Position numbers and translations under genes: made by a program. A DNA stretch of 9,881 bases from Zetaproteobacteria bacterium (lineage in GTDB: Bacteria; Pseudomonadota; Zetaproteobacteria; Mariprofundales; Mariprofundaceae), in the NCBI GenBank assembly GCA_021545595.1, contig JAJRVG010000193.1:1-9881 (forward strand), written 5' to 3'. The notes below the pieces were generated by a model. That model ran no database searches. It was not told the DNA's origin and was given only the letters and a program-made list of their open reading frames with translations. This document shows, in pieces, positions 1 through 7,423 of the stretch. How positions within the stretch are numbered: the first letter of the stretch is position 1; each line of letters opens with the position of its first letter.

Positions 1-783
1 GATGCAGCATATGTGCCGTTTTGTGTGCAGGAGAGTGATATTGAATCTGCTGTTCGTGGCCTGTGGGCACTGAATGTACAGGGCTTTAACGTAACTGTGC
101 CCCATAAAGAGAGCGTGTTTTCGTATGTCGATCCGGATGAGAGTGCCAGTGTGATCGGAGCTGTGAACACGGTGATGCGTGGCGAAGCGGGATGGCAGGC
201 AACCAATACCGACTGGATCGGGTTTTCTGCTGCACTTGAGGCTGTAGATGCCGATATAAAATCGGCCACAGTACTTCTATTCGGCGCTGGAGGCACGGCC
301 AGGGCTGTTGTCTATGCTCTGTCGAAAATGAGTATTTCCACATTGTATATCTGTAACCGAAGTCAGAAGCGGGCTGAAATGCTTGCAGCATATACGAGAG
401 AGAACTATTCTCATATCGATTGTAAGTTAATCAGGTGGGATAATACGAATGTTGAGGCTGCCAGTTTGAAATCAGGCGTAGTCATTAATACGACCTCCAT
501 CGGCTTGCAGGATGGGGATGCCTTTCCCTTTGCGCTGTCAGGGGATGGTGTTGCTGTGGATGCAGTCTACCGCTCGGATGGTAACACACCGTTTTGCCGG
601 TCTGCTCGCAAGAGTGGAAGAGAGAGTGTTGATGGACTGCCGATGTTAATTGCTCAGGGAGCAGCCTCTTTTTCACAGTGGCATGGTTCAGGCCGACTGA
701 ATCGCCTTGAAGCACTGAGATGGACAGAGATGCGGGTTGGCCGCTCGCCAATGAATTTGCCGGGTTGGGAGAGACAGATATGA
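1..783 (+). CDS. aroE: Shikimate dehydrogenase, 5'-truncated by the window edge
   Basis: NADP-dependent shikimate dehydrogenase reduces 3-dehydroshikimate to shikimate in the cytoplasmic pathway to chorismate and aromatic amino acids. The frame is open from base 1 (Asp-Ala-Ala-Tyr-Val-Pro-Phe), so the GTG at 13 is an internal Val and not the start. Compared with E. coli AroE, about 30 N-terminal residues, including the substrate-binding Ser-x-Ser motif, lie upstream of the window. Visible motifs are NVTVPHK, whose Lys (106-108) is the catalytic lysine; GAVNT; NTDWIG with the catalytic Asp; the Rossmann glycine loop GAGGTARA; the NRS-x-x-RA segment that contacts the NADP phosphate; and the C-terminal DGLPMLIAQGA with the substrate-binding Gln. 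The stop TGA (781-783) overlaps the pilB start as ATGA. Family identity is secure. A paralogue such as YdiB is less likely but cannot be excluded without the N-terminus. Confidence 0.95.
   Translation, partial: DAAYVPFCVQESDIESAVRGLWALNVQGFNVTVPHKESVFSYVDPDESASVIGAVNTVMRGEAGWQATNTDWIGFSAALEAVDADIKSATVLLFGAGGTARAVVYALSKMSISTLYICNRSQKRAEMLAAYTRENYSHIDCKLIRWDNTNVEAASLKSGVVINTTSIGLQDGDAFPFALSGDGVAVDAVYRSDGNTPFCRSARKSGRESVDGLPMLIAQGAASFSQWHGSGRLNRLEALRWTEMRVGRSPMNLPGWERQI
767..771 (+). promoter_or_regulatory. Ribosome binding site that fixes the pilB start
   Basis: GGGAG lies 8 bases before ATG 780, inside the last codons of aroE. This favours ATG 780 over the in-frame ATG at 720. Starting at 720 would add 20 residues read from aroE coding sequence that do not resemble the family N-terminus. 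Confidence 0.7.
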
Positions 784-2474
784 AGCAGTCCCGTTTGGGT
801 GATATTCTTCTCAAGAATCAATCAATCACCAAAGAGCAGCTGGAACACGTCCAGCGCGAGACAAAGCTGAGCGGGGATACCATCACTGCACAGCTTGTGA
901 AGCAGAATATCTTTACAGAAATTGACCTTGCCAAGCTTGTCGGGAAATTGTTTGGCCGCCCTGTTATTGATCTGAGCAAAGTGGAAATTGACCCCGATCT
1001 GACCAAGCTATCTGTTGATGTGATGCGTAAGAATATGGCCATTCCGATACAGCGAAAGGGTAATGTCATTACCCTCGCTGTTGCCGACCCTTATGATATC
1101 AACAGTCTGGATGAGATCGCCTTTATCAGTGGCAGTCAGGTTGATGTGATCATCGTCCCGGAGAGTCAGCTTATTGCCAAGCTCGATGAGATGGCTGGGA
1201 TGGCAACGGATCTTGAAGATGTTATGGGTGAGTTGGGTGCCGTTGATATGGAGATCGTCGATACCGACGATGATCAATTTGATGAGGCCAGTGTAGCGGA
1301 GAGTGAAGGGGCTCCGGTTGTTAAGCTGGTTAACCTGATTCTTCTGGATGCCATTAAGCGGGGAGCATCGGATATTCACATCGAGCCATATGAGAAGATT
1401 ATCAGGGTTCGTTACCGGATTGATGGTGTCATGCATGAAATTATGCGGCCACCGATGAAGATGCGTGATGCGATTGTTTCCCGCATAAAAATTCAGGCAA
1501 GACTTGATATTGCAGAGCGGCGAGTGCCTCAGGATGGCCGTATCAAGTTGAGGCTCTCCAAGGCAAAAACGGTAGATTTCCGTGTTTCCGTACTACCAAC
1601 ACTATTTGGGGAGAAGGTGGTCATGCGACTGCTGGATCCATCTAATCTACAGCTGGATATGACCAAGCTGGGGTATGAGGCGGATGATCTGAAGAATTTC
1701 CAGAACGCCATCCATCTGCCCTATGGCATGGTGCTGGTTACCGGGCCAACCGGATCCGGTAAAACCGTAAGCCTCTACTCCGCAGTAGCGGAAATAAATC
1801 AGCCCGGGGTAAATATCTGTACGGCAGAGGATCCCGTTGAATTCAACTTTATGGGCATTAACCAGGTGAATGTACATGCTGAGATCGGGATGGATTTTCC
1901 AGCTGCATTGAAATCATTTTTGCGTCAGGATCCTGACATTATCCTGATTGGTGAAATTCGTGATTATGATACGGCAGCCATTGGCATCAAGGCTGCGCTG
2001 ACCGGGCATATGGTGTTGGCTACACTGCATACCAATGATGCCCCCTCCACCATGACCCGTATGATCAACATGGGTATCGAGGCATTTCTTGTTGGCTCGG
2101 CAGTGAATCTTGTGACGGCACAACGCCTGGGCCGTCGCAATTGTGCGGAGTGCACAGAGCCTGAGAAGATCCCTGATGAAGCACTCATTGAAGCAGGCTT
2201 TTCAAGTGAAGAGATAGGAAGTTTTACCCCAATGCATGGCAAGGGATGTGGCGTTTGTAATGGAACCGGTTACAAAGGCCGGGTCGGTATCTATCAGGTG
2301 ATGCCTGTTTTTGATGAGATCCGTGATGCTGTCTATGCCGGTAAAAATAGTGATGAAATCAACGCTATTGCCATATCAAAAGGCGTTAAAACCTTGCGTA
2401 TGGCAGCGTTGAATAAAGTCAGAGATGGCGCGATTTCACTTGAAGAGTGCTTGCGCGTAACGGTGGGTGACTAA
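780..2474 (+). CDS. pilB: Type IV pilus assembly (extension) ATPase PilB
   Basis: Cytoplasmic hexameric secretion ATPase of the GspE/PilB family. It hydrolyses ATP to drive pilin polymerisation through the inner-membrane protein PilC. The protein is 564 residues from ATG 780, a normal PilB length. Residues 5-140 form an N-terminal MshEN-type domain that opens with RLGDIL, as in family members that bind cyclic di-GMP. An acidic linker (about 150-175) precedes the N2 domain with SDIHIEP and RVPQDGRI. The ATPase core has Walker A GPTGSGKT (322-329), an Asp box AEDPVE (349-354), Walker B with DIILIGEIRD (386-395, Glu392 the likely catalytic base) and a His box ATLHTNDAPS (414-423). Four cysteines in two CxxC pairs (455/458 and 490/493) form the zinc site typical of PilB/GspE and absent from PilT, so this is the extension and not the retraction motor. 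It overlaps aroE by ATGA and pilC by one base. A type II secretion GspE is the alternative, but the PilC, PilS, PilR and PilD neighbours argue for pili. Confidence 0.96.
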   Translation: MKQSRLGDILLKNQSITKEQLEHVQRETKLSGDTITAQLVKQNIFTEIDLAKLVGKLFGRPVIDLSKVEIDPDLTKLSVDVMRKNMAIPIQRKGNVITLAVADPYDINSLDEIAFISGSQVDVIIVPESQLIAKLDEMAGMATDLEDVMGELGAVDMEIVDTDDDQFDEASVAESEGAPVVKLVNLILLDAIKRGASDIHIEPYEKIIRVRYRIDGVMHEIMRPPMKMRDAIVSRIKIQARLDIAERRVPQDGRIKLRLSKAKTVDFRVSVLPTLFGEKVVMRLLDPSNLQLDMTKLGYEADDLKNFQNAIHLPYGMVLVTGPTGSGKTVSLYSAVAEINQPGVNICTAEDPVEFNFMGINQVNVHAEIGMDFPAALKSFLRQDPDIILIGEIRDYDTAAIGIKAALTGHMVLATLHTNDAPSTMTRMINMGIEAFLVGSAVNLVTAQRLGRRNCAECTEPEKIPDEALIEAGFSSEEIGSFTPMHGKGCGVCNGTGYKGRVGIYQVMPVFDEIRDAVYAGKNSDEINAIAISKGVKTLRMAALNKVRDGAISLEECLRVTVGD

Positions 2475-3667
2475 TGGCAATTTATACATGGGAAGCAAAG
2501 ACCCGACAGGGGAGTCCGCAGGGTGGCGAACTCGATGTGGCAAATAAAGACATCGCAACAGCAACACTTCGTCGACAGGGGCTGGTTGATATTAAGGTCA
2601 AGAAAAAACCGACCGAGATCAATCTCTTCCCCGAGAAGGTTGATGAGAAGGATATCAGTGTCTTTTTCAGGCAGCTCTCCACCATGATCAATGCGGGGCT
2701 TCCTCTGGTGCAGTGTTTCGAACTGGCTGAGAAGGGATCTGAAAAAAAAGCGCTGGTTAAACTGTTGGGGAATATCCGAAATGATCTGGAGGGTGGTTCT
2801 CCATTAGGGGAGACACTGCGAAGGTTCCCCAAAGAGTTTGATCGCCTGACCTGTGCGCTGGTGGAGGCGGGTGAGCAGGGCGGTATTCTTGATACGATTC
2901 TCCTGCGTCTCTGTGAATACAAAGAGAAGGCGCTGGCACTGCAGTCAAAAATTAAATCTGCCATGGTCTATCCGACATCAATTATCGTTATATCATTTAT
3001 TGTAACTTCGGTTCTGATGATTTTTGTGATCCCGGTGTTCGCAGAGATGTTTTCAAGTTTTGGTGCGGAGCTGCCTGGCCCGACGAAGGTCACAATGGCT
3101 CTGTCGGATGCGTTTGTTGAGTACTGGTATATTGTTCTGTTTGCCCCGATGCTGCTCGTGTATGCAATCAAGGCCATCTATAAAACGCCGCAGGGGCATT
3201 ATCAACTTGACAAACTATTGCTCAACCTTCCTGTTATTGGAGATGTGCTTCGCAAAGGTGCGGTAGCCCGCTTCTGCCGTACCTTTTCTACCCTCTCTGC
3301 AGCAGGCGTGCCTATTCTGGAATCACTCGATACGGTGGCCGAGACCTCGGGCAATGTTGTGATTGAGGGGGTAATTCTAAAGACAAAAGATTCTATTAGT
3401 CAGGGCATGACTCTGGCGGCTCCGATGGAGGATAGTGGCATCTTTCCAGTCATGGTAACCCAGATGATCTCCATTGGTGAGCAGACAGGTAGTCTGGAGG
3501 ATATGCTTTCAAAAATTGCAGACTTCTACGAAGAGGAGGTCGATACAGCGGTTGATAATATGACTGCACTGATGGAGCCCCTTATTATGGCATTTCTGGG
3601 CGTGGTGATTGGCGGCCTGGTGATATCAATGTATCTGCCTATCTTCCAGATGGCTAATGCGATTTAA
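2474..3667 (+). CDS. pilC: Type IV pilus inner-membrane platform protein PilC
   Basis: Polytopic inner-membrane protein of the GspF/PilC family. It forms the platform on which PilB works and is thought to transmit motor motion to the pilin subunits. At 397 residues it has the usual length. A short N-terminal segment beginning IYTWEAKTRQG is followed by two T2SSF repeats: residues about 60-190, with FFRQLSTMINAGLPL, and about 265-390, with FCRTFSTLSAAGVPI. The repeated LST-(M/L)-x-x-AG(L/V)P(L/I) motif marks the internal duplication. Predicted membrane segments lie near 168-190, 217-236 and 369-389. EAGEQGG and SIGEQTG are the paired conserved loops. ATG 2474 shares a base with the pilB stop (TAATG). 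The upstream GGTGGGTG (2461-2468) is only a loose Shine-Dalgarno match, so translation probably depends on coupling to pilB. The gene is intact. Confidence 0.96.
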   Translation: MAIYTWEAKTRQGSPQGGELDVANKDIATATLRRQGLVDIKVKKKPTEINLFPEKVDEKDISVFFRQLSTMINAGLPLVQCFELAEKGSEKKALVKLLGNIRNDLEGGSPLGETLRRFPKEFDRLTCALVEAGEQGGILDTILLRLCEYKEKALALQSKIKSAMVYPTSIIVISFIVTSVLMIFVIPVFAEMFSSFGAELPGPTKVTMALSDAFVEYWYIVLFAPMLLVYAIKAIYKTPQGHYQLDKLLLNLPVIGDVLRKGAVARFCRTFSTLSAAGVPILESLDTVAETSGNVVIEGVILKTKDSISQGMTLAAPMEDSGIFPVMVTQMISIGEQTGSLEDMLSKIADFYEEEVDTAVDNMTALMEPLIMAFLGVVIGGLVISMYLPIFQMANAI

Positions 3668-3689
3668 CCGGTGATTTTTTTTACTGGTT
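3666..3689 (+). other. Short stem-loop at the pilC-pilS junction
   Basis: AACCGGT (3666-3672) can pair with ACTGGTT (3683-3689) to give a 7-bp stem with one G-U pair. The 10-base loop contains eight consecutive T. The T-run is in the loop and not after the stem, so this is not a canonical intrinsic terminator. It lies across the pilC stop codon in the only real gap of the pil cluster (3668-3711). It may affect mRNA stability or the relative expression of pilBC and pilSRD, or it may mean nothing. Confidence 0.3.
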
Positions 3690-3711
3690 TGTTATAGATT
3701 AAGGCTATCTG

Positions 3712-5304
3712 ATGATGCAGACAGATTCTCTGCCTGTAAATGAGCAGGAGAAATGGACGCGTCTGACAAGGCTGCTCTACTTTCGAACCATTGCCTCCCT
3801 GGCAGTCCTGACAGCAACGATATATTTTTTTTATGAGCCATCCCCATCGCTTCAGCGTCGTCTGTTGCTGGGAGTATCAGGCTGTTTTTTTCTATTTATT
3901 GCCTTTGAGTGGTATTTAACCTCCTCAACTGTATCTTTTTTTAAGCAGCTTCTGATTCAGTTTGGTCTGGACCTGTTGCTGATCAGTGTACTGGTGGTCA
4001 TAACGGGTGGAATTCAGAGTCCATTCGTCTTCCTGTTTGGTCTGCTCATTGTGGCAGCAGGAACACAGTCACATGTTATGGCTGTGCTACTAACCAGCAT
4101 ATTTGCCTGCATTTCCTATCTGGTTTCTATCTATGGCTTCTCAACATGGCATCAGATAGAGATTACGCCTGCAGCAACACTGCACATGCTGCTTCAGGTT
4201 TCTGCACTCTTTCTTGTTGGCGGTGCTATGGCAGCGATTGCCAGACGGCATGCAAGCCTGCAGCAGCAGAGCCATCAGGTTGTCAGACAGCATCGCCGTT
4301 TGAAAGAGTTGCATGAGCAGATTGTCACTTCTATGCAGGAGGGGATGCTGATTCTTGATCAGGGCCTCTATATCCAGGATAGTAATGAATCGGCACGTCG
4401 TCTGCTGTTGTTGACTGGAACTGACCCAGCATGGCTGAAACTGGAGGAAGTAGCAGAAACCCCGGCAGCACTGGTTCAATTTCTGAACAATTCAGACAGG
4501 GAGCTGTTTCAGTGTGAGTGGAACATGCCAACCGGCATATATCTTGTGACTGTAACACAGCTTCCCGGGGATGATCCGTCAGCCCGGTGGCTACTGACGC
4601 TGGTGGATATCACCGACATCAGACGGCTGGAGAAGAAGCTTGCAGAGCAGGACAAGCTTGCCTCTATGGGAAAGATGATAGCCATGCTTGCCCATGAGGT
4701 TCGCAATCCGATGCAGACCATTGCTCAATCGGTCGAAATAATGACGAGTGCTAAACAGTCCCAGCAGAAAAAAATTCAGCAGATTGTTTCTGAAGAGGTT
4801 GGCCGATTGAACCGGCTGGTATCAGACCTTCTCGATTACGTGCACCCACTGTCACCGGGATTAATAAAAACCTCTCCCTCAGAGGTAATTGGTTCATCAG
4901 TTGCTCAGGTTGATTTTCAGGGTGAACATCGAATACGCTGGGTGTGTGAAATTGATTCACTGATGCTTGATCCGGATCATCTGCGGCTGGTGCTGGATAA
5001 TCTGTTACGCAATGCTCTGCAGGCAAGCGAGAAGCCAGGTACGATTGAGGTCAATATGGAGGAGCTGGATGGTATCTGGGAGTTGTCGGTCTCAGATCAG
5101 GGCGGAGGTGTTTCTGAAGCAATAAAAGACCGGCTTTTTGAACCGTTTGCGAGCGGCAAGTCCGGGGGGACAGGGCTTGGCCTTGCCACAGTATGGCAGG
5201 TCTGCCAGGTCAACGGCTGGCAAGTTGAGGTTGAAGCGGTTACAGGTGGAAGCCGGTTTACTGTTCGGGGAGAACTGCCTCGCTCGAAAGTAAGGGGAAA
5301 ATAA
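3712..5304 (+). CDS. pilS: PilS-type sensor histidine kinase (six TM, PAS)
   Basis: Inner-membrane sensor kinase that autophosphorylates on His and passes the phosphate to the regulator encoded next. In PilS/PilR systems it adjusts pilin transcription to the membrane pilin level. The protein has 530 residues. Six hydrophobic segments lie at about 26-42, 49-67, 80-97, 104-119, 121-141 and 160-177, with the TGGIQSPF loop (98-105) typical of PilS after the third. A helical linker (180-205) leads to a PAS-like domain (about 205-305). The kinase core has the H-box AHEVRNPM (phospho-acceptor His328), N-box NLLRNALQA (430-438), G1 DQGGGV (462-467), FEPF (476-479) and G2 GTGLGLA (486-492), all intact. 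ATG 3712 is chosen because AAGG (3701-3704) sits 7 bases upstream. The adjacent ATG 3715 is possible. The stop overlaps the next start as TAATG. The PilS call rests on topology, the GG-x-x-SPF loop and the pil context; another NtrB-like kinase is the alternative. Confidence 0.88.
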   Translation: MMQTDSLPVNEQEKWTRLTRLLYFRTIASLAVLTATIYFFYEPSPSLQRRLLLGVSGCFFLFIAFEWYLTSSTVSFFKQLLIQFGLDLLLISVLVVITGGIQSPFVFLFGLLIVAAGTQSHVMAVLLTSIFACISYLVSIYGFSTWHQIEITPAATLHMLLQVSALFLVGGAMAAIARRHASLQQQSHQVVRQHRRLKELHEQIVTSMQEGMLILDQGLYIQDSNESARRLLLLTGTDPAWLKLEEVAETPAALVQFLNNSDRELFQCEWNMPTGIYLVTVTQLPGDDPSARWLLTLVDITDIRRLEKKLAEQDKLASMGKMIAMLAHEVRNPMQTIAQSVEIMTSAKQSQQKKIQQIVSEEVGRLNRLVSDLLDYVHPLSPGLIKTSPSEVIGSSVAQVDFQGEHRIRWVCEIDSLMLDPDHLRLVLDNLLRNALQASEKPGTIEVNMEELDGIWELSVSDQGGGVSEAIKDRLFEPFASGKSGGTGLGLATVWQVCQVNGWQVEVEAVTGGSRFTVRGELPRSKVRGK

Positions 5305-6653
5305 TGGCTGAAATTCTATTGGTTGAAGATGAAGACAATGCCCGGGAGATTCTGAGCCTGGGGCTGGAGGGCCGTGGGCATAGCGTTGAGGCGTGTGCAG
5401 GGCCTGATGAGGCAGAGCAGGCTCTTGAGTTGCGCGGGTTTGATATTGTCCTGACTGATCTGCGTATGGATGGTCGTGATGCCGGTATCGATGTTGTACG
5501 TATGGCAGCCAAACTATGCCCGATGGCGAAGGTTCTGTTGTTGACTGCCTATGCAAGTGCAGAAACGGCTGTAGAGGTGATGAAAGAGGGGGCTTTTGAC
5601 TACCTGACCAAGCCGGTATCCAGTGAGGAGCTTGGTTTGGCGGTAGAGCGTGCCCTGGCTTCTGATGATCAATCTTCGGCAGGGTCACGTGCTGCATCGA
5701 AAGATGAAGTGCTTGTAGGTGATTCGCAGGTGATGCACCGGGTACGTGACCGCCTGCTACGGGCCTCTTCCAAAGATTTTACCGTATTGATTACCGGAGA
5801 GTCCGGAACAGGCAAGGAGCTGGCCGCCCGCTTTGTCCATAACCATTCGCTGCGCGGAAGAGGGCCATTTATTCCCGTGCATTGCGGTGCAATTCCTGAG
5901 GGTCTGTTCGAATCCGAGCTGTTTGGGCACTGTAAGGGTGCATTTACCGGTGCAGAAGCAGACCGTACAGGCCTGATTGACTCTGCTGATGGCGGCACAC
6001 TTTTTCTGGATGAGGTTGGCGAAATGCCGCTTGCGGCTCAGGTGAAGCTGCTACGTGTTTTACAGGAGATGAAAGTACGCAGGGTGGGTGAAGAGCAGGA
6101 GCACAAGGTTAATGTCCGTATTGTTGCTGCAACAAATATAGATCTGGGTGAAGCGGTTAAGAGTGGGGAGTTTCGTGAAGATCTTTTCTACCGCCTGAAT
6201 GTTGTTCCGATTCATATGCCTGCATTGCGCCATCGTCGGGAGGATATTCCGGAACTGGTGGCGTCTTTGCTGAATCACTGGGGCGGAGGCAAGGCGCGTA
6301 TCTCTGATTCATGCATGCAACGACTCTCTACACTGCCACTGCTTGGCAATGTTCGTGAACTGGAAAACCTGCTTCAGCGCCTGCTTGCTCTATCCGAAGA
6401 TGATTTTCTTGAGGAGTCGCTGCTGGATGATTTTTACCCTGAAGCAGACAGAGACTCTCTGACACTTGATGAGCTACAGCATCAGGGAATAAGCCTGGAT
6501 CAGGCCCTTGAGGGGGTTGAGCGTCAACTGCTTACAGATGCTCTGCATGAGTCAAAGGGTAATGCGACAAAAGCAGCAGGCCTGCTTGGTATCAGCTTCC
6601 GTTCGATCCGCTATCGCCTTGAAAAGCTGGGATTGAAGGATCCCAACAAGTGA
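5304..6653 (+). CDS. pilR: PilR-type sigma-54-dependent response regulator
   Basis: Cytoplasmic NtrC-family activator. When phosphorylated it uses ATP to remodel RNA polymerase holding sigma-54 at target promoters, in PilR systems classically pilA. The protein has 449 residues. The receiver domain (1-118) has the acidic pair Glu8/Asp9, phospho-acceptor Asp52, Thr81 and Lys103. The AAA+ domain (about 137-362) has Walker A GESGTGKE (165-172), the sigma-54-contacting GAFTGA loop (212-217, intact), Walker B GTLFLDEVGE (231-240) and FREDLFYRLNV. A Fis-type helix-turn-helix (about 406-444) ends the protein. Two oddities are visible. The region after Asp52 reads LRMDGRDAGIDVV, slightly longer than the common form, and the usual PGNVREL reads LGNVREL (Pro lost, 347-353). 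AAGGGGA (5292-5298) is a strong Shine-Dalgarno 5 bases before ATG 5304, which shares a base with the pilS stop. A regulator of another sigma-54 regulon is possible. Confidence 0.9.
   Translation: MAEILLVEDEDNAREILSLGLEGRGHSVEACAGPDEAEQALELRGFDIVLTDLRMDGRDAGIDVVRMAAKLCPMAKVLLLTAYASAETAVEVMKEGAFDYLTKPVSSEELGLAVERALASDDQSSAGSRAASKDEVLVGDSQVMHRVRDRLLRASSKDFTVLITGESGTGKELAARFVHNHSLRGRGPFIPVHCGAIPEGLFESELFGHCKGAFTGAEADRTGLIDSADGGTLFLDEVGEMPLAAQVKLLRVLQEMKVRRVGEEQEHKVNVRIVAATNIDLGEAVKSGEFREDLFYRLNVVPIHMPALRHRREDIPELVASLLNHWGGGKARISDSCMQRLSTLPLLGNVRELENLLQRLLALSEDDFLEESLLDDFYPEADRDSLTLDELQHQGISLDQALEGVERQLLTDALHESKGNATKAAGLLGISFRSIRYRLEKLGLKDPNK
6636..6640 (+). promoter_or_regulatory. Ribosome binding site for the GTG start of pilD
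   Basis: AAGGA lies 9 bases before GTG 6650, inside the last codons of the upstream regulator gene. It supports the GTG start, which overlaps the regulator stop as GTGA. Confidence 0.65.
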
Positions 6654-7423
6654 ATCCCGAACTGTTCCTGGTGATTGCATCTGGGTTGTTTGGACTACTG
6701 TTTGGAAGTTTTGCCAATGTTTGTGTGCATCGAATCCCGTTACGGATATCGATTGTTTCACCACGAAGCCGGTGTCCTGTTTGTGAATATGAGATTGCAT
6801 GGTACGATAACATACCACTCATTTCATGGTTGATGTTAAGTGGGAAGTGTCGCAACTGCAGAGCACCCATAGCAATCCGGTATCCCATCCTTGAGCTGTT
6901 GATGGGGTTGAGCTGGGCAGGGCTTGCCTGGAAATTTGGCTGGAGCCTGGTGCTTATTCAGGCGCTGGTAATGATCTCACTGTTATGGATTTTAACATTG
7001 ATAGATCTTGAGACAGGCCTCCTTCCAAATCTTTTGACCTTTTCGGGTATCGTGGCAGGGCTGCTCTTCTCCTTCTGGTTTGACCATTTTCAGGATGCCA
7101 TCATCGGGGCCGTGGTCGGATATGGTGCTTTTTGGCTGATTGCAAGACTATTCCTGCTGTTTACGGGAAGAGAGGGGATGGGCTATGGTGATTTCAAGCT
7201 GCTGGCCATGCTGGGGGCATTTATGGGGTGGCAGGCTCTGCCATTTGTGATCTTTACCTCCTCACTGGTTGGGGCAGTAGTCGGATCCGTTTTTATACTT
7301 TTAACACGCAGAAAGATGCGAGCAGAGATTCCTTTTGGCCCCTATCTTGCCGCTGCAGGAGCGGGGTGGTTTCTTTGGGGAGGGGAGATTCTTCAGTGGT
7401 ATGCCGGTCTGATTCGTGGCTGA
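6650..7423 (+). CDS. pilD: Prepilin peptidase / N-methyltransferase PilD
   Basis: Inner-membrane aspartyl protease that removes the leader peptide of type IV prepilins (and type II pseudopilins) and then N-methylates the new N-terminal residue. The 257 residues are somewhat below the usual 270-290, but all landmarks are present. The cytoplasmic methyltransferase loop carries two CxxC pairs (Cys42/45 and Cys67/70) after the SFANVCVHRIP motif. The catalytic aspartates are Asp119 in TLIDLETGLLP and Asp181 in GMGYGDFKLL. Hydrophobic segments run through about 3-22, 76-95, 98-118, 127-143, 148-170, 183-219 and 228-246. It starts with GTG, overlapping the upstream stop by 4 bases, and overlaps coaE by 8 bases. 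PilD next to coaE is a widespread proteobacterial arrangement, which supports the call. One PilD often serves both pili and type II secretion. Confidence 0.95.
   Translation: MNPELFLVIASGLFGLLFGSFANVCVHRIPLRISIVSPRSRCPVCEYEIAWYDNIPLISWLMLSGKCRNCRAPIAIRYPILELLMGLSWAGLAWKFGWSLVLIQALVMISLLWILTLIDLETGLLPNLLTFSGIVAGLLFSFWFDHFQDAIIGAVVGYGAFWLIARLFLLFTGREGMGYGDFKLLAMLGAFMGWQALPFVIFTSSLVGAVVGSVFILLTRRKMRAEIPFGPYLAAAGAGWFLWGGEILQWYAGLIRG

Noticed and set aside
720..779. Upstream ATG 720 as the pilB start
   Set aside because: It would add 20 residues read from aroE in another frame. ATG 780 has a good ribosome site, an ATGA overlap and the family-typical N-terminus.
2482..2964. 160-codon open frame on the minus strand inside pilC
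   Set aside because: It is antisense to a fully conserved pilC, has a Ser-rich shadow composition and no recognisable motif.
5092..5697. 201-codon open frame on the minus strand across the pilS/pilR junction
   Set aside because: It lies wholly antisense to two well-supported genes, has a Pro/His/Gln-rich composition typical of a shadow frame, and shows no recognisable domain.
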